Assembly (NCBI GenBank): GCA_029940345.1
Contig: JAOZRC010000059.1
Coordinates: forward strand, 1-14,361
Source of the DNA: Desulfobacterales bacterium
GTDB lineage: Bacteria; Desulfobacterota; Desulfobacteria; Desulfobacterales; JAUCGF01
Direction of reading: 5' to 3'
DNA: 14,361 nucleotides
Position numbers and translations under genes: made by a program. How positions within the stretch are numbered: position 1 is the stretch's first letter; each line of letters begins with the position of its first letter. Under the pieces are notes generated by a model. It was not told the origin of the DNA. It was given only the letters and a program-made list of their open reading frames with translations, and searched no databases. This document shows positions 1 to 7,351 of this stretch, piece after piece.

Positions 1-1081
1 GATCGATTTGCAGTTTCTCTTTCAGTTCCCGATGCGTATAGTACCTGTGGGAATGCTTGCTGAGGAATAGGAGCATGTTCTTGGCATGGCGATCATTGAT
101 TTTTTGCAAGGTAAGCTGGATATATTCATGCCATGTTTTGGTCATCATGGAACGGCGGTCGGTGATTTCATAATTGAACGCTTCAATCACGCCCTCTTCT
201 GTGCTCAAGTCCCTTTTGCTCTGCATCACACAGGAAATGAAAAACGGGTCTGACATGCACAGCCGGTTGATCAGAAGCGCCGTTTCGTTTGTAACCGGTT
301 CATTGTAATGTTCGGCGTATTTATATACCGCCTGCAAACCTTCATCCGATGTGAGATACGGGTCTAAATGCCAATCGGAAAGCCGGCCGGCTTGCAGGTA
401 TTTTCCGCATATCTCAAGCAGCAAAGAGATATACGAGCCGGTTACCAGCATCGGGGCGATTTTTGATTCGGAAAGGGAATGATAACTGCCGGGCATCGTT
501 TCATCCAGCGCATTCCGGCACGCTTCATCCCGGTAAACAAAATCAGCTAAATTTTGGAATTCATCAAGGATCACCAAAAAGCGCTTATCATGCACAGCCG
601 CAAAACGATGCGGCCCTCCGCAGGCGGTGTCCCACATTAAACCATGCATGCCGTGCGGTCTGTTTTCTTCTATCAGGAAATCAATATCATCTACAAAAAA
701 TGAGATTGATTTGGACACACCGTATTCCCTGATTTTTTTCAGGGAAAGCGGGTGTTCAACAAGTGATGCATCTCTTTCAATAAAGGAAATATATTGCGAG
801 GCGAAGGCGCGGTAATATTTCACCGCAAGCTGTGGAATCCAGATTTTATTTTCCGTCATTTCAAAATAGAACGGAATCACATCTCCGTTCGCATTCCACA
901 GATTGTTGAAAATACGCTGCACAAACGCGGTTTTCCCGCTTTTGCGGCGCGCCAGGATCATCCGCGATTTGGACAATTTTTTTGGAATAAAAGCCAGCCA
1001 TTTCTCTGCATCCTGAAATTCTTTTTCACGGCCGGCAAACAGGTCAGGATTGCCGATTCTTTCTTGTAAGGGATATTGCAT
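1..1081 (-). CDS. P-loop (AAA-type) ATPase, N-terminal 360 residues, cut by window edge
   Basis: Open frame read leftwards from ATG at 1081 to the window edge without a stop, so the C-terminus is missing. A strong Shine-Dalgarno AAGGAG lies 7 nt before the ATG and fixes the start. Visible motifs: a GRE box near residues 17-19, a P-loop ARRKSGKT (44-51) whose first glycine is replaced by alanine, a Walker B FLVILDEFQN (168-177), and a sensor-like TGS (214-216). Residues 325-360 look like the beginning of a winged-helix domain (KNMLLFLSKH, then THRELKEKL). This arrangement resembles the archaeal-type/STAND-like ATPases (AAA_14 and ATPase_2 families) that occur in many copies in some bacteria. 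Their function is mostly unknown, so I assign none beyond ATP binding. The gene stands alone, and a large inverted repeat lies 50 bp upstream of it. Family-level confidence is good; the biological role is unknown. Confidence 0.82.
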   Translation of the reverse strand, partial: MQYPLQERIGNPDLFAGREKEFQDAEKWLAFIPKKLSKSRMILARRKSGKTAFVQRIFNNLWNANGDVIPFYFEMTENKIWIPQLAVKYYRAFASQYISFIERDASLVEHPLSLKKIREYGVSKSISFFVDDIDFLIEENRPHGMHGLMWDTACGGPHRFAAVHDKRFLVILDEFQNLADFVYRDEACRNALDETMPGSYHSLSESKIAPMLVTGSYISLLLEICGKYLQAGRLSDWHLDPYLTSDEGLQAVYKYAEHYNEPVTNETALLINRLCMSDPFFISCVMQSKRDLSTEEGVIEAFNYEITDRRSMMTKTWHEYIQLTLQKINDRHAKNMLLFLSKHSHRYYTHRELKEKLQID

Positions 1082-1427
1082 GGCGTTTCTCCTTGATCCG
1101 GTTGATTTAAAAATTTGCAATAGGGAGGCTATCTACATGGATTTTAAATAAGAATAGGGATTTATAAGAAACAGTTTAATCCCCTTCTTATTATCCTCTT
1201 CTTATAAAAAATCCTTGTAGATATGTTAGCAAAATATCCATCTTCATAGAATTTTTACAATTTCTTGTCAAACTTGAAATCATCGAGTTTTTTCTTAGAA
1301 ATGGTATTCATAAGAAGTCCATTCCCAAAAATCACCGGAAAATTCGGCCATGCCTGGCGACTGCTTTTATAAAAGAAAACAGCCTTTGCCCACCCTGCGG
1401 AAAATTTAACCGCACAGGTCGAAAAAA
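1082..1427. other. Intergenic region between the ATPase start and the cyclase stop
   Basis: This 346-bp AT-rich spacer holds the ATPase ribosome-binding site (AAGGAG, 1089-1094 on the minus strand) and the inverted repeat at 1131-1222. I see no convincing coding frame. A short dyad of 5 bp (TGCGG/CCGCA, around 1398-1416) follows the cyclase stop but has no T-run after it. It is a poor terminator candidate. Confidence 0.6.
1131..1222. repeat. Large imperfect inverted repeat, two ~40-nt arms
   Basis: Left arm 1131-1170 and right arm 1185-1222 are near-perfect reverse complements around a 14-nt centre. Both outer ends carry ATCTACA-x-GGATTTT, and each arm contains two ATAAGAA boxes. The right arm is 2 nt shorter. 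A third copy of the unit lies at 13616-13655 and matches the reverse complement of the left arm at 36 of 40 positions. The structure ends about 50 bp upstream of the ATPase start, so it could overlap that gene's promoter. It could also be the end of a non-autonomous element. Its function is unknown. Confidence 0.75.
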
Positions 1428-3941
1428 TTATTTTTTAAGCAGATGGAAAACACCATCCCATTTTTCACCCGAGAACGCGGGTGGCTTTTTCTTAAATGCC
1501 TCACAACGGCGGATAAAAACTTCTGAGGGCGTCACATCCGCTTCGGACGAATCCTCAAATTGCAGGGATTGGTTAAAAAGGTCAATGGCTTTATCCCAAT
1601 GCATAGCGCGATAATATTGCATCGCTTTATCAAACAACTCAAAAAGAGTTTTCTCTGACGAAGAAAGATCACCTTTTAACGAGCGAATTTCATATACCTT
1701 GGTGGGTGTTTGCCGGCCGGCCACAATAATTGTATCTATGAAACGCGCTTCAACCTGATCAATAACTTTTTGGTTAACGCCATTGACATCCGTAAATTCC
1801 GAATTGAGCGTGTATTCGCTCGCCATTGTATAGATGCCATACTGTTTACAGGCGTTCTCTAAGCGGGATGCAAGGTTGACGGCGTCGCCAATCATGGTGT
1901 AATCCATCCGTTTGAGGCTTCCCATATTGCCCACCACGATATCACCTGTGTTAATTCCGATGCGCATCCGCATGTGGCCTACTTCTTTGGGCCAGCGGGC
2001 CCCTGGTTCCCATTGATCGGCGGGCAGATTGAATGTGTTGCGATCCGATTCCTCCGGCAGGCATTGCGCTCGTTTCCATTGTACATTTAATTTACGCAAA
2101 GCTGTCTGCATTGCTACAGCCACCCGACAAGCCTGCAAAGCATGATCTTCCAAGTCTAATGGTGCGCCGAAAAAAGCGATTATAGCATCACCTTCATATT
2201 TATCCAATGTGCCTCTATCCGCATTGAGAAGATCTGTCATTGCGGAAAGATATTCGTTGAGAAGCTCGACTAGCTGATGAGCGGTCAATTTTTCGGATAA
2301 ACTTGAAAAGTTGCGAATATCACTAAAAAAAGCCGTTATCTTGCGCATTTCACCCCCAAGATCAGGGATTTTTTTTTGAGTGTACATCTCTTCAATCAGT
2401 TCAGGCGTAATATACCTTTCAAAGGTGGCCATCAAAAACCGTTTATCCTTTTCTTCGATGAAGTATTTCAACACAATCATACCTACTGAGACAAAAAGAT
2501 ACGTTATAACCGGATAAACGCTATTCACCCATAGATTAAAATATCTAAATAAAAGATAATCAGATATAACAACCAACGCTAAGACTAAACTGATCAGAAC
2601 CGTAGCCTGAACAGAGGTGGCGCGTTGTGCAATCAACCCGACAGATACGCCTATAATTATGATATAGAGATAATTAAGCCAATTTATTGATTGGTTCCCA
2701 ATCAAAAAATCGTTTTGTAAAATATTGGAAATGACGGTGGCATGTTTTTCAACGCCAGGCATGGCTTCACTAAAAGGGGTTGTCAATATTTCGAAAAGAC
2801 CGGTGGCCGCATAGCCCATAATAACGAGTTTGTTTTTAAAGGTTCCCTCGGGAAGTTGCTTTTCAAGCACTTCGGCATAGGAATAATATTTGAACGTATA
2901 GGCAGGGCCGTAATAATTGATTAACAGACGTCCGGTCTTGTCCAAAGGAACCATGACATCACCAGCCTGAATTCCGACGCCTTGAATCAATTGAACATCC
3001 GTTTCGTTTAAAGAATTAAACTGTTTTACAAGCTGAAGCGCAAAGGTCGGATAAAATTTATTCTCAAGAGCGATGATCATATTGGCCCATCTTTGATAAC
3101 CGTCAATATCCGGAAACACGTTAGCGGCACCTAAATAGCGCGTATTTTGGCAAAATTCCGTCAAAGGCGCTAATATTTTTAAGGCAACCGGCGTATGGAA
3201 AATGGAGCCCGTCAGAGATGGAATAATATGCTTAAAGGCGGACGCCGCAACTTGGGGAGACGGCACCAGTAAGCTGTCATCCGGTTCATCGGATGACAGA
3301 AGGGCTTCCAGTATTTCCGGCGGCGGCATATCATCATCACTATCTTCTTCAACAAGTTTAACAGATGGTTCCGTATCATTATATGGATCGGCTTCATGTT
3401 TACTTTCAAAATCTTGAAAAATAATAGGAAGCGTAACGTTTTGATTCATTTTTAGCGCTTGGGCAAAGATACGGTCATGTTCACTGTTTTGTAAAACCTG
3501 GCTTATCATTTCACCAAAAGGTGCGCCTTCGCTCGGTTCTTTAGATATCGACAGTGACTGGTAATGCCGAAGCAGACGTCTTAGCTTTATCTGGTCAGCG
3601 TTTTCCTGAACATCGGCAAAGATAAAATCAAAACCGATTGCTTTGGCTCCGTCGGCATTTAAGAAATCCAGCATTTGAGCATGCACGGATCTTGGCCAGG
3701 GCCAAGCGCCATAGTGTTTAATACTGGCATCATCGACTGCCACAATCACGATTTCGTCAGCAGGTGTTCTCACCCCCCTGGTAAGAAAGCGCAGATCCAA
3801 TGTTTTTAATTCCAGGAATTTTAAAAATTCGATTTTATCACCTAAAAAAAAAGAACAAGCGAGTAAAACAGCAGTCATCAAGAGAGAAACAGGAAGCGGT
3901 TTCAGTTGGAAGGCGGATCGGATTATTTTATTCATATACAT
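1428..3941 (-). CDS. CHASE2-domain membrane adenylate cyclase (class III)
   Basis: Makes cAMP from ATP in response to an unknown periplasmic signal. Order of parts in 837 residues: N-terminal membrane helix (~17-34), extracytoplasmic CHASE2 domain (~35-410) with an acidic/proline insert (~195-225, EEDSDDD then PDDS), three membrane helices (~420-438, 445-466, 472-492), class III cyclase domain (~530-755), and a C-terminal TPR-like helix pair (~765-797). Metal aspartates are D541 (FFSDI) and D585 (EGDAI). The transition-state pair is N689 and R693 (NLASR). K581 and D680 (RMDYT) are the usual adenine-selecting residues, which favours adenylate over guanylate cyclase. An insert at ~621-656 is typical of this subgroup. 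The first ATG follows AGGT by 0 nt, while the Met at codon 3 (3935) has the same AGGT 6 nt upstream. The true start may therefore be 3935. It lies 118 bp downstream of the GspA-like gene. Confidence 0.9.
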   Translation of the reverse strand: MYMNKIIRSAFQLKPLPVSLLMTAVLLACSFFLGDKIEFLKFLELKTLDLRFLTRGVRTPADEIVIVAVDDASIKHYGAWPWPRSVHAQMLDFLNADGAKAIGFDFIFADVQENADQIKLRRLLRHYQSLSISKEPSEGAPFGEMISQVLQNSEHDRIFAQALKMNQNVTLPIIFQDFESKHEADPYNDTEPSVKLVEEDSDDDMPPPEILEALLSSDEPDDSLLVPSPQVAASAFKHIIPSLTGSIFHTPVALKILAPLTEFCQNTRYLGAANVFPDIDGYQRWANMIIALENKFYPTFALQLVKQFNSLNETDVQLIQGVGIQAGDVMVPLDKTGRLLINYYGPAYTFKYYSYAEVLEKQLPEGTFKNKLVIMGYAATGLFEILTTPFSEAMPGVEKHATVISNILQNDFLIGNQSINWLNYLYIIIIGVSVGLIAQRATSVQATVLISLVLALVVISDYLLFRYFNLWVNSVYPVITYLFVSVGMIVLKYFIEEKDKRFLMATFERYITPELIEEMYTQKKIPDLGGEMRKITAFFSDIRNFSSLSEKLTAHQLVELLNEYLSAMTDLLNADRGTLDKYEGDAIIAFFGAPLDLEDHALQACRVAVAMQTALRKLNVQWKRAQCLPEESDRNTFNLPADQWEPGARWPKEVGHMRMRIGINTGDIVVGNMGSLKRMDYTMIGDAVNLASRLENACKQYGIYTMASEYTLNSEFTDVNGVNQKVIDQVEARFIDTIIVAGRQTPTKVYEIRSLKGDLSSSEKTLFELFDKAMQYYRAMHWDKAIDLFNQSLQFEDSSEADVTPSEVFIRRCEAFKKKPPAFSGEKWDGVFHLLKK

Positions 3942-4059
3942 ACCTGTTCGGGTTTCAGGTTTTTCTTTTCACAAGGGGGAGAGGGCGGAGATGATAGACT
4001 GGCAATTGCGATGAAATGGATTAATTGAACGATATTAAAAATCTGACGAATAGCTGGGC

Positions 4060-5778
4060 CTAAATATTAAGATGAGGAATAGCAAACGTTTTGGCTTCAT
4101 TATAAAGAATTATTTTGGTTAAAACGCCGACGACGCCATCAATTGGCATGCCATGTTTAGACTGAATCATTTTCACCGCATCTATGGTGTGTCGGTCATA
4201 AACTGCATTGATCGGAATATTCTGAAAACCGATATCTCTGAGAAGCACTTTTAAAGCCAGCAGCGAATCATCCGGGGCATCTTTTGGGATCGCTCCTTGA
4301 AGATTTCTATAATTTTTCCAGGGAATATAAGCTGTTTTTATCAGGTCGGATGTCAGTTCATCAATACTGATTTTCATCTGATTGGCGGTATCACTGCTTT
4401 GAAGAATTGCTTTATCATCCTTGATATGGACAAGCGTCAGATAACGTGTGGGGCTGTTTTCATCAAGATTAAAACAAAGAATCGCCGGTAAATTTAACTT
4501 TTTTACCAATGCGAAATCCCATTTGACTTCATGAATAAATAAGCTGTCAGCTTTCATCGCCGCAAGGAAAAAGGTAAGGTCATCCTCAATCATATCCAGA
4601 CCATCCGCCTTTTCATACCGGATTTGCCAGTGATCTGATACGGCTTGCAATGCCATCTGTCTGGTTAAAGGCCGATTCGTGTTTAGTAAAAGTTCGACCA
4701 ACTGTTTGCCGGATATATCCACGGAATCAGGCATTACTTTAGCGGGCCCAGGATATTGCGTCTTAACAGGCAGGGTGACGTCCGCCCTGTTATTCAGGTT
4801 GTCTATTTCCGATTGAAGATCGGATTGCAGCCCATCGAAGCCAGTCTCAAAGTGCTTGTTGCTTTCTGACCGGAAATAGGGATACAGCGCCAACCCTAAC
4901 GAGACAATACCGATGAGAACTAACGACAGCACCGCTATTTTCAGATTGATTGCGCGTTGCCTTTTAAATGCGTTTCGGCCTGAAAGTTCGCGTAACGCCA
5001 TTTTCGTGATTTTGCCGGTGATTTTGCGAGAGTCAAGGCCAAAAGCGGTCAGCAAAACACGGTCGCAAACAATATTGATTCGTCTCGGAATGCCTTCGGC
5101 GTATTTGTAAATACGCTTTAGGGAGGCGCGATCGAATTTAACGGTCTGTTTCGAAGCGGCGATATGCAGACGATGATTGATATAATCTTTGGTTTCGGTG
5201 AAATTCAACGGTGCCAGGTAACAGCTTAAAGTGATGCGTTGCCCCAGTTGACGAAGTTCATAGGAATCCAGCATGGCGCCTAGCTCGGGTTGGCCCACCA
5301 GGATAATCTGTAACAGTTTATCAGTCGTGGTCTCAAGATTAGAAAGCAGTCTTAATTGCTCCAAAACCGAAGGCGTCAGATTCTGTGCTTCATCAATTAA
5401 CAGGATGACTTTTTTCTCATCGGATTTGCTTTGCATGAGAAAGGCATTGAGACGATCAATAAGGTCTTTGGCGTTATCCGCACTCGAATCAATATCGAAT
5501 TCATCATTGATGGCCTTTAACAACTGGATCGCATCTAATTTGGGATTGAAAATATAAGCGGCGTCAGTTGAATTATCCAGGTTGGCAAGAAAAGCGCGGC
5601 ATAAGGTAGTTTTCCCTGTTCCCACCTCCCCGGTAATCTCTACAAAACCATCACCTTGCGAGAGCGCATAAGTCAAGTGAGCTAACGCTTCTTCATGGCT
5701 TTTGCTGAGATAAAGAAAGGCAGGGTCAGGTGTCAGATGAAACGGTTTTTCTTTTAACCCAAAAAATTGTTTGTACAT
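4060..5778 (-). CDS. gspA: ExeA/GspA-type AAA+ ATPase with C39-like and peptidoglycan-binding domains
   Basis: Members of this family (ExeA of Aeromonas, MshM) are inner-membrane ATPases that bind peptidoglycan and help assemble secretin-based machines such as type II secretion. Visible parts: N-terminal family signature FFGLKEKPFHLTPDP, Walker A GEVGTGKT (50-57), Walker B VILLIDEAQN (124-133), GQPEL (162-166), PRRINIVCDR (231-240), one membrane helix (~280-301), a periplasmic C39-peptidase-like fold (~355-490) and a peptidoglycan-binding domain (~500-560, ending GVVGVLTK). The C39-like part seems to lack the catalytic Cys and to have Arg where His is expected (RYLTLVH), so it is probably not a protease. 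Start ATG lies 5 bp after the isomerase stop codon, so the two are very probably cotranscribed. No GspB partner or secretin gene is in the window, hence the exact machine served is unknown. Confidence 0.9.
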   Translation of the reverse strand: MYKQFFGLKEKPFHLTPDPAFLYLSKSHEEALAHLTYALSQGDGFVEITGEVGTGKTTLCRAFLANLDNSTDAAYIFNPKLDAIQLLKAINDEFDIDSSADNAKDLIDRLNAFLMQSKSDEKKVILLIDEAQNLTPSVLEQLRLLSNLETTTDKLLQIILVGQPELGAMLDSYELRQLGQRITLSCYLAPLNFTETKDYINHRLHIAASKQTVKFDRASLKRIYKYAEGIPRRINIVCDRVLLTAFGLDSRKITGKITKMALRELSGRNAFKRQRAINLKIAVLSLVLIGIVSLGLALYPYFRSESNKHFETGFDGLQSDLQSEIDNLNNRADVTLPVKTQYPGPAKVMPDSVDISGKQLVELLLNTNRPLTRQMALQAVSDHWQIRYEKADGLDMIEDDLTFFLAAMKADSLFIHEVKWDFALVKKLNLPAILCFNLDENSPTRYLTLVHIKDDKAILQSSDTANQMKISIDELTSDLIKTAYIPWKNYRNLQGAIPKDAPDDSLLALKVLLRDIGFQNIPINAVYDRHTIDAVKMIQSKHGMPIDGVVGVLTKIILYNEAKTFAIPHLNI

Positions 5779-5783
5779 CCTGT

Positions 5784-6890
5784 TTATTTTACAAACCGTT
5801 CAATTTGAGCGCTTTCTTTTAGTTTCGAAATATAGGTTGCCACCTCTTTTTGAACTTTCTGCTGCTTTAAAAATTGTTTCAATTTTTCTTGAACTTCTTC
5901 AAAAGTGATCTGCTTGGCCGGTTTTTTATCCGTAACCTTAATCAGATGATAACCAAAGCGCGTTTTCACAATATCGGTGACTTCACCAGGTTTCAGATTA
6001 AAAGCCGCCGTTTCAAAAGGTTTCACCATGCGACCCGGTCCGAAGTAACCGAGGTCTCCGCCTTTGGACGCGCTGGGGCCTTCGGAAAATTCCTTAGCCA
6101 ATGCGGCAAAATCCTCACCATCTTTAACCCGTTTTTGAATCATTTCAATTTTTTTCTTAGCTTCGCCTGTTGTGGCTTCACCCGCATCGGGCTCGGCTTT
6201 GATCAGGATATGGCTGGCTTTCACCTGCTCTGGCTGGCTGAATCTTTGAAGGTTGGCATCATAATAGGTTTTCGCCTCCGGCTCAGTGATCGTTATTTTT
6301 TGGACCAATTGTTGATCAATCAATTGCTGAATGGCCAAGCCTAATTTAATCTGTTCTTTTAAATCCGTTTCGGTAAGGTTGGCTTCTTCCAGGTTTTTTT
6401 CAAAATCCTTGGGATTATCATAACGCTTTTTCATGTCAGACAGTTGTTCTAAAACCTTGCTATCATCAATTTTAATCCCTTGTTTCACACTTTCCTGGTA
6501 AAGCAATGTCCGGTTTACCAGGTTTTCCAGTACCTCTTTTTTGATTGCCGGAAGCTGGCTTTCTTTGAGTTCTTTTCCTGAACGGGTGAAACGTTTACGA
6601 ATGACCAACAGATCTCTGTCCAGTGCGTTTTGTGTAATCACTGCACCATTTACTATGGCGACCTTGGCAGCGGGATCCGAAGCCGAATCAGCGACAGTCT
6701 CTTTTTTATCAGTTTGAGGCGTTTTTTCTTTTTCCGTTTTCTGATCTTTGGCCTTATCCGCTTTAATCACTACCGCTTTTGATGTTTTTTCATCAGTTGC
6801 ATCACTTTTTGCTGTAAACATAAAAGATAGCAATGCGATGGTGAAAATAATAACCCATTTGAAATTACGATTTGTTTTTTTTGTTTGCAC
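5784..6890 (-). CDS. Secreted SurA/PpiC-like peptidyl-prolyl cis-trans isomerase
   Basis: A periplasmic foldase of 368 residues. Start is GTG at 6890, supported by AGGAG 8 nt upstream; no earlier start has a better site. Residues 1-31 form a signal peptide (NRNFK, then a hydrophobic stretch ending TAKSDA). Residues 32-75 are a very Lys/Glu/Thr-rich low-complexity linker. Residues ~76-200 resemble the SurA/PrsA N-terminal chaperone domain (VAIVNGAVITQNALDRDL). A single parvulin domain spans ~221-322 with the hallmark pieces VKASHILIK, GDLGYFGPGRMVKPFE and TRFGYHLIKV. The C-terminal helix (~330-365) would complete the chaperone fold. Unlike E. coli SurA there is one parvulin domain, not two. 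It is the first gene of the unit with the GspA-like ATPase, which fits a role in folding or delivering envelope proteins. The particular client is not visible. Confidence 0.92.
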   Translation of the reverse strand: MQTKKTNRNFKWVIIFTIALLSFMFTAKSDATDEKTSKAVVIKADKAKDQKTEKEKTPQTDKKETVADSASDPAAKVAIVNGAVITQNALDRDLLVIRKRFTRSGKELKESQLPAIKKEVLENLVNRTLLYQESVKQGIKIDDSKVLEQLSDMKKRYDNPKDFEKNLEEANLTETDLKEQIKLGLAIQQLIDQQLVQKITITEPEAKTYYDANLQRFSQPEQVKASHILIKAEPDAGEATTGEAKKKIEMIQKRVKDGEDFAALAKEFSEGPSASKGGDLGYFGPGRMVKPFETAAFNLKPGEVTDIVKTRFGYHLIKVTDKKPAKQITFEEVQEKLKQFLKQQKVQKEVATYISKLKESAQIERFVK

Positions 6891-7035
6891 CGATTTTTCT
6901 CCTTTTTTTTACGAATCAAGACGATTTACTTTATTACCAATTCCAGTACTAAGCTTTTGGGGGTAAATCAACAATAATTTGGGAACACTTCATTGCAACT
7001 AAAAAGCAGTGAGTACTTTTCTAAAATTTTCCGAT

Positions 7036-7094
7036 GTGCAAAATTTATCGTACAAGCCTCAAAAGACAATTGCTCTATATTCGAAATTTTGCAC
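7036..7094. repeat. 11-bp perfect inverted repeat, 37-nt spacing
   Basis: GTGCAAAATTT (7036-7046) is the exact reverse complement of AAATTTTGCAC (7084-7094). It sits in the middle of the divergent intergenic region, about 150-190 bp from the isomerase start and upstream of the candidate ispG promoter. It could be a paired operator, or a hairpin in a leader transcript. No T-run follows, so it is not an obvious terminator. Confidence 0.5.
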
Positions 7095-7181
7095 GCCACA
7101 CACGCCAGGGAATAATCAATGAAAGTACAAAACGGGGAATGAAGAATACCAATGTTTGCAATGTAAGCCGTAAACTGATAT

Positions 7182-7209
7182 TTGTCAAAACAGAAATAGA
7201 ACCTATACT
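7182..7209 (+). promoter_or_regulatory. Candidate sigma70-type promoter for ispG
   Basis: TTGTCA (7182-7187) and TATACT (7204-7209) are each 5 of 6 matches to the -35 and -10 consensus, separated by 16 nt. Transcription would begin near 7216, giving an ispG leader of about 135 nt. This is a pattern match in AT-rich DNA, so chance is a real alternative. Confidence 0.4.
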
Positions 7210-7351
7210 TATTTTTTTGTGAGTTGCAAGGACTATATCCTAAATCAACAAAGGATGACTTGCAAAAATTCAAACTCTTTGATAATCAGCGAATTCAGAC
7301 TGATAAAAATAACATTGAACAGCAGATGTTCTATGGGAAAACGAAAATCCG

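Larger units (their letters stand above)
6891..7351. other. Divergent intergenic region between the isomerase and ispG
   Basis: This 461-bp AT-rich region should carry promoters in both directions. It holds the isomerase ribosome-binding site at its left end, an 11-bp inverted repeat (7036-7094) and a candidate promoter towards ispG (7182-7209). Short frames on both strands here show no compositional or domain support, and I do not call them genes. Confidence 0.6.

Noticed and set aside
463..1069. Plus-strand open frames over the left end
   Set aside because: They are shadows of the minus-strand ATPase, which has a strong ribosome site, ATPase motifs and 360 codons without a stop.
1392..1427. 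Factor-independent terminator for the cyclase gene
   Set aside because: The dyad TGCGG/CCGCA is short and is not followed by a T-run in the direction of transcription.
3202..3417. Serine-rich plus-strand frame inside the cyclase
   Set aside because: It is the complement of the acidic insert of the cyclase; codon shadowing explains the Ser runs.
6968..7273. Minus-strand 101-codon frame in the divergent intergenic region
   Set aside because: Cys/Phe/Tyr-rich translation typical of AT-rich non-coding DNA, no recognisable domain, and it overlaps the candidate ispG promoter.
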